DNA of 15,731 bases from an uncultured Bacteroidales bacterium (lineage in GTDB: Bacteria > Bacteroidota > Bacteroidia > Bacteroidales > UBA932), in assembly GCA_945983015.1 (NCBI GenBank), contig CAMFSN010000026.1, forward strand, positions 1 through 15,731, read 5' to 3'. The notes beneath the pieces are model-generated. The model was not told the DNA's origin, searched no databases, and saw nothing but the letters and a program-made list of their open reading frames with translations. Made by a program: the position numbers and the translations under genes. Below, one piece after another: positions 1 through 6,588 of this stretch; position 1 is the stretch's first letter; every line of letters starts with the position of its first letter.

Positions 1-107
1 GTCTCATAGAAATCCCCCACCCTATAGAGCAGAATAGCCTCAGGGTGCTGTGCCTTAACTGCGAAATACTGTTTCAACAGAGGAGTATCTTCCGCTTTCT
101 TTGCCAT
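1..107 (-). CDS. mutS: DNA mismatch repair protein MutS, N-terminal fragment (runs off the window)
   Basis: Only the first 35 codons are present; the gene continues beyond base 1. The translation starts MAKKAEDTPLLKQYFAVKAQ and continues into HP.AILLYRVGDFYE, which matches the start of the MutS mismatch-recognition domain. The Phe-X-Glu motif that wedges into mismatched DNA is visible as F33-Y34-E35. MutS recognises mismatches and small loops and starts repair with MutL; it is cytoplasmic. The ATG (105-107) lies 2 bp after the stop codon of the upstream Mrp-like ATPase gene, so the two are probably co-transcribed and perhaps translationally coupled. The short N-terminus fits the family. The clamp, lever and ATPase domains cannot be judged from this window. 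Confidence 0.93.
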   Translation of the reverse strand, partial: MAKKAEDTPLLKQYFAVKAQHPEAILLYRVGDFYE

Positions 108-109
108 TC

Positions 110-1165
110 TTATGCGAGTTCTGCCACTTTTGCGGCCAATTTCAAATAGGCTTCTGCGTCCACTCCGCTATACAAGGCTATAGGCTCTCCCTTATCCAGA
201 CTCTCCCTAACACTCTGAACCAGAGGGATTTGAGCGAGCAGCTCCAGATCCAGATTCCTGGCCATCTGAGCGCCTCCATCCTTTCCGAAGATATAATAGC
301 GTTCCTGAGGATGCTCTGCCGGCGTGAACCAGGACATATTCTCCACCAGGCCCAGAATCCTGCGGTTCACGTTCTCGTTGCGGAACATATTCACCCCTTT
401 CAGCACATCTGCCAATGCCACTTTCTGAGGGGTAGTCACAATCACTGCGCTCTCCATAGGGATGTCCCCCACCAGAGAGATATGAATGTCACCGGTTCCT
501 GGAGGCATATCTATCAAAAGGAAGTCCAATTCTCCCCATTTTACCTGCAATATCATCTGTTTCAAGGCATTGCAGGCCATAGGGCCACGCCATATAAGAG
601 CCTGCTCTTCAGAAGCGAAATAGCCTATGGACATCCATTTTACCCCGTATTTCTCTACAGGCAGAATCCAGGTTCCGCCATTTTCCTCCACTGCATCAGG
701 AGTAAGTCCCTGAGTGGCAGTCATAGTAGGGACCGAAGGTCCATATACATCCGCATCGGCCAATCCCACCTTGTACCCTGCTCTCGCAAGGGCTATGGCT
801 AGATTAACCGCCACGGTGGACTTCCCCACCCCTCCTTTTCCGGAGGCTATTCCTATTATGTGCTTTACATTCTCCAGCTGGCTGAAATCCAGCTCATTCA
901 CCTTTTTCTTAGGCTGGCTTTCCTCCAGCACCACCGTTCTCACTTCCGATTTGAGCTGCGGGAAATTCCTTATAAGACAAGCCCTGGTGGCTCCCACCAG
1001 GTACTCTGTCAGAGGGTCTCTCCTTTTAGGAAAAGCCAGAGTGATCACCACACTGTCCTGCTCCTCGTGGATATCTGAAACCATTCCCAGCTCCACTATA
1101 CTACGGTTTTGCCTCCCGGGATGACACACTTCCTGCAAGGCTTTTAATATCTGCTCTTTATACAT
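110..1165 (-). CDS. mrp: Mrp/ApbC/NBP35-family P-loop ATPase (iron-sulfur cluster carrier-like)
   Basis: A cytoplasmic deviant-Walker ATPase of 351 residues, the family's usual length. The family is thought to carry Fe-S clusters to apo-proteins. Numbered from the ATG at 1163-1165, an N-terminal MIP18/DUF59-like domain covers about residues 1-75. The P-loop GKGGVGKS is at 109-116, DADVYGPS at 137-144 and the MPPGTGD switch at 220-226. The region after ENMSWF (about 275-300), where many ApbC proteins carry a CxxC pair, has no cysteine; the only cysteines are at about 14, 63 and 198. An in-frame TTG at 1181-1183 would add six residues, but I prefer the ATG because the next residues (MYKEQILKAL) align better with the usual family start. 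mutS follows after 2 bp. The preceding 76 bp hold a weak promoter-like TATCTTTA at 1202-1209. Confidence 0.93.
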   Translation of the reverse strand: MYKEQILKALQEVCHPGRQNRSIVELGMVSDIHEEQDSVVITLAFPKRRDPLTEYLVGATRACLIRNFPQLKSEVRTVVLEESQPKKKVNELDFSQLENVKHIIGIASGKGGVGKSTVAVNLAIALARAGYKVGLADADVYGPSVPTMTATQGLTPDAVEENGGTWILPVEKYGVKWMSIGYFASEEQALIWRGPMACNALKQMILQVKWGELDFLLIDMPPGTGDIHISLVGDIPMESAVIVTTPQKVALADVLKGVNMFRNENVNRRILGLVENMSWFTPAEHPQERYYIFGKDGGAQMARNLDLELLAQIPLVQSVRESLDKGEPIALYSGVDAEAYLKLAAKVAELA

Positions 1166-1241
1166 ATCAATATTTCGAAACAAACTATTCGTTCATTCCC
1201 GTAAAGATACGCAAAAAAAGCGAAAAGCCGTCAGTATCCTG

Positions 1242-3221
1242 CTATAAGACAGAATCCACGCTTCTCATATGGCCATATTCTATATGAGCCACAGTAGAAT
1301 TATCATTTTCTTTCACTACTATTTTAGCCTCAGGAATCAGACTGTTAGTCATTATCTCCTCCCCTTTGCGGATAATTCCTGGTTGTGGCAGATGATAACT
1401 TATATTTTTACTATCCCAGTAAGGCATTTCGAAGTAAACCAGCTTGCTATAAAATCCCTCCAGAGACTCCGCACTTTCCCTGTTCCAGGCCCTTTCAAAC
1501 ACTCCCACCACTTTAGGGAAAAGGTCATAACAGAGATCTTCAAAAGAACGAATAGTTTCCGTGAACATCTGTGCTTGTACTCCGAGAACATTGTCGTGAG
1601 GTCTCAAAGGAATGGTAAAGGATTTTATGTCATCTGTATAGCAAGACCAACTGTGAGCAATCTCCTGCTTGTTCGAAGAATAAGCCATATCCATATAGGT
1701 GTAATCCACATTTGATACTATGGTAGGAAAGCCCTTGTCCGCAATACGATAAGGCAGATAATCGTTTCCACCAGAGGTGTTCCATACATTATTCGCGAAC
1801 AGAACGTCCTTAAGTTCCTCGGCCTGACAAGATGTTATCTCCTGCCAACCGGCAATCTTCACTCCCTTGGCTTTAGCTATGGCTGCTACTCTTAGCAGGA
1901 AATAATCGTGCAGATTCTTTCCCTTCCAGGCTCCCCGTGGAACCTCATCGCCCCCGATATGTATCGCAAGTAAAGGCACCTTCGCTTCGGAATGATAGGA
2001 GATAAGGGTATCAAAGATCTTTTCTATAAAGCGATAGACCGATTCCAATTCTACACTCATCACATTGTCGGTATATCCCTGAGCCGTATAATACTCAGAA
2101 TCGTCTTCCGGATCCTGTAGTCTCATTGAGCAATCCCCACTCCTCTTTTCGTACTGCTCCATAGCCTTTATAGCAGCACGGCAGTGCCCAGGAGTATCTA
2201 TTTCCGGAATAACTCTAATTCTACGACTCCAAGCATATCTTAGGATTTCCTTATAATCCTCGGCAGTGTAGAATGAGTTTGACAGGCAATCCTTCCGATT
2301 AGGGAAAGCATTTCCGTCATAAGAAGGCTGAATGCCCAATTCAGGGAACAAGGAATGATGTGCTCCTATCTTCGTAAGTTCCGGAATATCCTTGACTTCT
2401 ATTCTCCAGCCTTCATCGTCGGACAAGTGTAATTGCAGGTAATTGACCTTATATCTGGCCAAGATGTCAATCAAGCGAAAAAGATTTTCCTTTGTCGTAA
2501 AATTCCTGGCCAGGTCAAGCATAAAGCCACGATATTGATAATCAGGCCAATCTTCTATCACCATAGGAGGAATATCACCTTCGTAGTTCTCTCTCAACAA
2601 ATCCAGAGTGTTCTGTGCATAATAAGCTCCATCCTCATCAAGGCTTAGTATCTTTACCGAATCAGCCACTTCTATTCTATACCATCCCTGCGGCTTTATT
2701 TCAAATGGACAAGTACGGTATTTAGGTAAAGGAATAATGGCAGTTTGATTCGGCTGAGTCAATGAAAAAGAAGCATTGTACTCATACCACTTCTGTCCGT
2801 CTGAAGGGAGAGGGAGAAAATCATATTCACAGTTCAAAGCCGTCAATTTTCTTCCTTCCTGCAGGGTGAAGCCTTCCGGTGCCCAACTGTGGCGTTTGAG
2901 GGCTGCTGACTCGTATCTTATTTCAAGTCTGGCCTTCTTCTCTTTCGAAAGAGGTGAAATTTTATGCAAATTGGCCTGATACTCTATTATTTCAGCATCC
3001 GAGCCAGGGAGGGTTTTCACGCCCACGGGCATCTGAGAGCACCAGATTGCCCAAGACTCGGGCAGATGCTCTGCATTTTTTATGCTGATGCAGTGAACGG
3101 CATTCCCGTTTTCCCCGATTTCTCCCTCACTCCATAAAATCTCCACTTTTGGAGTGCAAGATGTGGTAGCAAGAATTATGGCGATAATACTACAACGATA
3201 TATAGTCTGGGCCAAGTTCAT
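1242..3221 (-). CDS. GH20 beta-N-acetylhexosaminidase (chitobiase-like), lipoprotein
   Basis: A 659-residue exo-glycosidase expected to remove terminal beta-linked GlcNAc or GalNAc by substrate-assisted catalysis. A lipoprotein signal ends at a lipobox with Cys22 (ATTSC), so the enzyme is probably membrane-anchored, at the surface or in the periplasm. A domain like the chitobiase N-terminal carbohydrate-binding domain spans about 26-120, a GH20b-like alpha/beta domain 120-225 and the catalytic barrel about 227-585. Family motifs are RGFMLDLARN (231-240), LHLSDDEGW (264-272), PEIDTPGH (339-346), the catalytic pair in HIGGDE (D425-E426) and GWQE (458-461). The usual Trp near GxQAxLWxE is Phe here (GVQAQMFTE, 547-555). 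The tail from LPQPGI (611) looks like a cut-down chitobiase C-terminal domain. The ATG overlaps the upstream propeller gene by 32 bp; I keep it because no later start preserves the lipoprotein signal. It is the only glycoside hydrolase in the locus here. Exact substrate is unknown. Confidence 0.93.
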   Translation of the reverse strand: MNLAQTIYRCSIIAIILATTSCTPKVEILWSEGEIGENGNAVHCISIKNAEHLPESWAIWCSQMPVGVKTLPGSDAEIIEYQANLHKISPLSKEKKARLEIRYESAALKRHSWAPEGFTLQEGRKLTALNCEYDFLPLPSDGQKWYEYNASFSLTQPNQTAIIPLPKYRTCPFEIKPQGWYRIEVADSVKILSLDEDGAYYAQNTLDLLRENYEGDIPPMVIEDWPDYQYRGFMLDLARNFTTKENLFRLIDILARYKVNYLQLHLSDDEGWRIEVKDIPELTKIGAHHSLFPELGIQPSYDGNAFPNRKDCLSNSFYTAEDYKEILRYAWSRRIRVIPEIDTPGHCRAAIKAMEQYEKRSGDCSMRLQDPEDDSEYYTAQGYTDNVMSVELESVYRFIEKIFDTLISYHSEAKVPLLAIHIGGDEVPRGAWKGKNLHDYFLLRVAAIAKAKGVKIAGWQEITSCQAEELKDVLFANNVWNTSGGNDYLPYRIADKGFPTIVSNVDYTYMDMAYSSNKQEIAHSWSCYTDDIKSFTIPLRPHDNVLGVQAQMFTETIRSFEDLCYDLFPKVVGVFERAWNRESAESLEGFYSKLVYFEMPYWDSKNISYHLPQPGIIRKGEEIMTNSLIPEAKIVVKENDNSTVAHIEYGHMRSVDSVL

Positions 3222-4947
3222 TTTTCGATGTATTTAGAGCTTTATTATACTTTGAAAGGGAATATATGGCTCCTGATGATTCGTGAGCTATATACATATC
3301 ATATCCTCCAAGAGAATCCGAACGGGTTGACACCAATATCAGCCAGCCTTCGGAAACAGGACAGGCATCTGAATAATCCGCATTGCTGGTATTGAATGCC
3401 AATTGCTTCGGAGCAGAAGCGTCGAAATAACCCTTTATCAATTGGTCGTGAGTATTAGTAGATGAGACGTGACGGCTATAATAAAAAGAGTTCTCATCTA
3501 TGGTAACAGGATAATACTCAACAGTGCCGGCCTTATCATACAGTTTTGTGACTGAAGAACTGGCTATATCCCATAAGGCTATGTAAGAATTCGGATCTTT
3601 TCCTCCTCCGAACAGTATCTTTGAATCGTCCACCGTATAATACGGCATACTATACGGATCCTCGTTGGCAGGTGAAAGCACCTTCAGCTTTTTGTCTGAA
3701 AGAGTAATCTCGCACAGATGGTCATTACGTTTGAAACATATCTTTTCTCCAGAGTAAGAGAATTTAGGGTCTTCATCTCTATATGAACCCTCCGGAGTAA
3801 GATTTATTGGCTGAGCCGTTGAGCCAAGTTCGTAAAGGAAAATATCCCAGCTATCGCTTGCACTACCTATTCCCATAAAGGTAATATACTTTCCGTCAGG
3901 GGAAAAGTGGCCATTCATAGGATGTGATACCACAGTCCAGTTCCGGCTTATCTCCGTGAGTTCATCCAGGGCAAAATCATATATATACATTCTGGAATCC
4001 ATAGAATCATAAGAAGTATAATTATGATACACCATCTTTCCCTTCAATGGTGGCAATTCTGTATCCGACACTATATTGTCGGAAGAGCCCTGAACCCTTC
4101 CGCCATCTTCAGGATCAGCTATATTTAAAGACTTGTCCGTATATGCAATCTGAGCCTTGACGTCCTGTAGGATTTCATATTTTTCCTTTGTTTTAACATT
4201 GGCTATATAAGCCTGATTACCCTTGCTGAACAGTATCCAATTCCCGAATGCATAGGAGAAGAAAGCATCCGACTCAAAAAGTTTGTTTCCATCCAGCATT
4301 ATGTTTTGTCCGTCAAGATAAAGCAAACTCTCCCCCACATAGACAGGAAGGCTCAACTTTGACTCCTGTCTCAACTTTATACTGGAGCTTGACAATGAAG
4401 CTAGATCCAAAAGATGCAGTTTATTCAAACTGACATACGCAAGGCTACTGCCATCAGAACTAAATACTGGATAATCATTATCGGCAGAAGAATCGAAAGT
4501 CAAAGCAGAGAGTTTCGAGCTTGCCAATTCCAAAATGACTATCTGCCCCGCCTTGGAGAATACTACATTTTTTCCATCGGGGCTGAAACGAGGGTGACGA
4601 CAGTCTTCATCTATGGAAGAAGTGAGACAGTTTGGAATTGATCCGCTTTCCACATCATAAATATATAGCCTCCAATAAAGACCTTCCCTAGCCTCAAACA
4701 AAAGCTGTTTCCCATCGGGAGAGAAAGAGATATATGAAGCGTTGTTCATCTTCCAGGTGGAAGATATGTTCTGCTCTTTCTCGCTATTAGAAATATAAAT
4801 ATCTGTCAATCCGCTCTCAGGATTGCCCGCCAGATATGCAAAGCTGCCATTTAATTCCGGCTTTCCTTCCGGCGAAGGAACTGCTGTCTTGTTGCAGGAG
4901 CAGCAAGACAGCAGCATAAACATCGTTAAATAGAGAATGAACTTCAT
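3190..4947 (-). CDS. TolB/PD40-type beta-propeller lipoprotein of unknown function
   Basis: A 585-residue predicted lipoprotein. The start MKFILYLTMFMLLSCCSC is a short signal with lipobox candidates at Cys15 or Cys16. Most of the chain is beta-propeller repeats of the PD40/TolB type, with clear FSPDGK cores at about 75-80, 121-126 and 348-353 and weaker ones (FSSDGS 162-167, FSYSGE 396-401). Repeats group at about 35-290 and 300-585, suggesting two propellers or one large closed ring; this grouping is inference. No catalytic motif is seen. Such propellers usually bind proteins or saccharides, and some Bacteroidetes enzymes carry related folds, so binding a glycan, its degradation products or the neighbouring GH20 is plausible but unproven. 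The start lies 2 bp after the stop of the fimbrillin-like gene and the end overlaps the GH20 start by 32 bp, so it belongs to the same operon and may be translationally coupled to GH20. Confidence 0.85.
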   Translation of the reverse strand: MKFILYLTMFMLLSCCSCNKTAVPSPEGKPELNGSFAYLAGNPESGLTDIYISNSEKEQNISSTWKMNNASYISFSPDGKQLLFEAREGLYWRLYIYDVESGSIPNCLTSSIDEDCRHPRFSPDGKNVVFSKAGQIVILELASSKLSALTFDSSADNDYPVFSSDGSSLAYVSLNKLHLLDLASLSSSSIKLRQESKLSLPVYVGESLLYLDGQNIMLDGNKLFESDAFFSYAFGNWILFSKGNQAYIANVKTKEKYEILQDVKAQIAYTDKSLNIADPEDGGRVQGSSDNIVSDTELPPLKGKMVYHNYTSYDSMDSRMYIYDFALDELTEISRNWTVVSHPMNGHFSPDGKYITFMGIGSASDSWDIFLYELGSTAQPINLTPEGSYRDEDPKFSYSGEKICFKRNDHLCEITLSDKKLKVLSPANEDPYSMPYYTVDDSKILFGGGKDPNSYIALWDIASSSVTKLYDKAGTVEYYPVTIDENSFYYSRHVSSTNTHDQLIKGYFDASAPKQLAFNTSNADYSDACPVSEGWLILVSTRSDSLGGYDMYIAHESSGAIYSLSKYNKALNTSKNELGPDYISL

Positions 4948-4949
4948 TT

Positions 4950-6440
4950 TTAATCAATCTTCTTCACACTTACAGCTAGTCCGCCTTCGACTACAGTGAA
5001 GGTAAACTCGTAATTTCCAGGCACAAATGGATTATTCGTCACGTCAACACCGTTGATGCAATTGCCATCGAGATAGAAGCGGGCGGCAGCATCTCCGGAA
5101 AGACTTTTAGGAGTAACTCCACTTTGTCCCCAACTCAGATCACTATACAGTTCGCACTGAACTCGCCAACCTTGAGCGTCGGTTGACATCGACATTGTAG
5201 CCTTGTATGTATTCTCTGCCACCTTCGGGGCCACCACCATCATAGGAGTATCCCTGAGCCAACCATCCAATTTCCAACTCAGCCAGTTATCGAATTTTGG
5301 AGCTGCAAATTTGCCGCAACCAAGGATATAAAGACAATCAGAGAAAGTTTGTGAAGCATTGTATACCCACATATAAGCATTATCCGGATAATACTCCACT
5401 TTATAAGTTCCACTTTCAGCATTGAAAGTATTGGAATTACTTGTGTCGAAGAAGTCTCTGTTGATCTCCCTCTGATAAATGCCACTTATCTCTACAGTTT
5501 GATCTCTTTCAAAACTAATTTCGGCACTATAGCAGCTTAAATTGACATCTTCAGCAAATGTCTTCACGGATTTTTCAAGTTTTTTCCCATTCACCACTAC
5601 AGCAATCTCATAATCAGCACTGATAGTTTTCACTTTACCCGGAGCAAAGTTGATGTCATTTTCTAAGACACTGCTCTTAACAAGCTCTCCGTTTACATAC
5701 AAACTGATGCTTTTTCCCGCAGGAAGCGTAAGCGGAGCTATGGCAGCATAGAAAACAGCCTGTCCATTCTTATCTATTACAGCTGGAGTTTCCAATGTAA
5801 CCTTTACCTTTGACTGTACACTTCCAGCCGTTAGCGAAACAGAAGCCAAATCCAAATTAAAGCCTCCACAGAGAGCGGCATCCTCTAAAACCAGTTCTAC
5901 GTCGTTAATCGTAGTTTCATACCATCTGGTATTGGTGACGACAATCTTGACAAAAGAAGCGAGATGATGCATTTGAAATACAGGTTCAGTTTCCAAAGCG
6001 ACATCAGTAAGCGTCCCATAAAGTGGGACATTTGAGCCAGCAAGATGTGCTGTTGAATTACTGCTGGATTGGCTCTGTTCTGTAGCGATAGTAAGAGGAT
6101 AAGAATTGAATGAAGCAACTGCCGAATAAGGATATACGGCTGCCCAATTATTACTCTCTAACAGATCTGTGGCCAATTTACCCTCAAAATTGCCATTTTC
6201 AGCATTAAGCAACTCAAAGCTGCCATCATAACTCTCGTTATGGAAAACGCCCAAAGCATCTCCATCTTCCCAGGATGTACTGAAACCACTGATGCTGGTC
6301 TTGGTTTCAAGTTTGGCCTGAATGCAGAAATTCTCTGATTCATTAACAAGTGGAGGGATTATCTCCCCGTTCTGCTTTTCTGTCGTACAAGCGATAACAA
6401 ATGAGCAAAGAGCGATTGTATATAAAACTCGTGTTTTCAT
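4950..6440 (-). CDS. Chimeric lipoprotein: fimbrillin (Mfa-like) domain fused to the glycan-binding-type module of its neighbour
   Basis: A 496-residue predicted surface lipoprotein with lipobox VIAC at Cys18. Residues about 36-278 look like an Mfa-like/fimbrillin domain: the KTS...SWEDGDALGVF start, AVYPYS, and FQMHHLASFVKIVV near 155-168. Residues about 283-496 are a copy of the module found twice in the upstream lipoprotein, with NRDFF (327-331), candidate ligand-platform tryptophans W358, W394 and W425, and the NPFVPGNYEF ending. The last 96 residues before the final Ile-Asp (399-494) are identical in protein and DNA to the neighbour. The likely role is surface glycan binding next to SusC/D; incorporation into a pilus-like fibre is an alternative raised by the N-terminal domain. 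A TTG six bases upstream directly abuts the stop of the small ORF; I choose the ATG at 6438-6440 because it opens a normal signal peptide (MKTRVLYTIALCSFVIAC). Confidence 0.82.
   Translation of the reverse strand: MKTRVLYTIALCSFVIACTTEKQNGEIIPPLVNESENFCIQAKLETKTSISGFSTSWEDGDALGVFHNESYDGSFELLNAENGNFEGKLATDLLESNNWAAVYPYSAVASFNSYPLTIATEQSQSSSNSTAHLAGSNVPLYGTLTDVALETEPVFQMHHLASFVKIVVTNTRWYETTINDVELVLEDAALCGGFNLDLASVSLTAGSVQSKVKVTLETPAVIDKNGQAVFYAAIAPLTLPAGKSISLYVNGELVKSSVLENDINFAPGKVKTISADYEIAVVVNGKKLEKSVKTFAEDVNLSCYSAEISFERDQTVEISGIYQREINRDFFDTSNSNTFNAESGTYKVEYYPDNAYMWVYNASQTFSDCLYILGCGKFAAPKFDNWLSWKLDGWLRDTPMMVVAPKVAENTYKATMSMSTDAQGWRVQCELYSDLSWGQSGVTPKSLSGDAAARFYLDGNCINGVDVTNNPFVPGNYEFTFTVVEGGLAVSVKKID
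4960..5248 (-). repeat. 289-bp perfect direct repeat, copy A (3' end of the fimbrillin-fusion gene)
   Basis: These 289 bases are identical to 6596-6884 with no mismatch or gap that I could find by base-by-base reading; the two copies are offset by 1636 bp. They encode the last 96 shared residues (PMMVVAPKV to SVKK). Immediately outside, the two genes are still homologous in protein but clearly diverged in DNA. Confidence 0.95.
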
Positions 6441-6446
6441 AAGCAA

Positions 6447-6584
6447 CTATAATACAATTGTTTCATCATCTTCTTCAATATCATCTATTATGCTGACACT
6501 CATAGAATCATTACTGGTGCAAATCATTTGAGTATAATGGATTTCCATCAAATCCACTTCCGGTTTGGTATATTGCTTTTCCAT
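6447..6584 (-). CDS. Small acidic 45-residue protein between the two module lipoprotein genes
   Basis: An ATG at 6582-6584 opens 45 codons closed by TAG at 6447-6449. The product begins MEKQYTKPEVDLMEIHYTQM and ends in a strongly acidic run (DDIEEDDETIVL). There is one Cys (22) and no signal peptide or membrane segment. From memory, Bacteroidetes genomes contain many short proteins that open with a K-x-Y-x-K-P-x-V-x-x-x-x-I pattern, often beside lipoprotein or export genes, with no established function; this looks like one of them, but I could not search. The ORF fits its slot closely: 4 bp after the stop of the upstream lipoprotein and 6 bp before the ATG of the next. That packing, in an operon where all neighbours are 2 to 28 bp apart, is the main evidence that it is translated. 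Role unknown; a peptide-like secreted product or a chaperone-like partner are guesses. Confidence 0.62.
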   Translation of the reverse strand: MEKQYTKPEVDLMEIHYTQMICTSNDSMSVSIIDDIEEDDETIVL

Positions 6585-6588
6585 ACTG

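Noticed and set aside
101..802. A 233-residue open frame on the plus strand.
   Set aside because: It lies antisense to the Mrp-family gene, has no recognisable motifs and an odd composition rich in His, Cys and Ser, and every supported gene here is on the other strand.
1166..1183. Upstream TTG start for the Mrp-like gene.
   Set aside because: The ATG at 1163-1165 gives the usual family start; the extension adds six residues with no similarity that I recognise.
1202..1209. Promoter-like TATCTTTA before the Mrp-like gene.
   Set aside because: It matches 7 of 8 bases including the free positions, but no TTTG lies 19-21 bp upstream; mentioned only in the gene entry.
1205..1241. Possible terminator after GH20 (T-run of 7 near 1213-1219).
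   Set aside because: The T-run is present but the only stem next to it is 3 bp (CGC/GCG), too weak to call.
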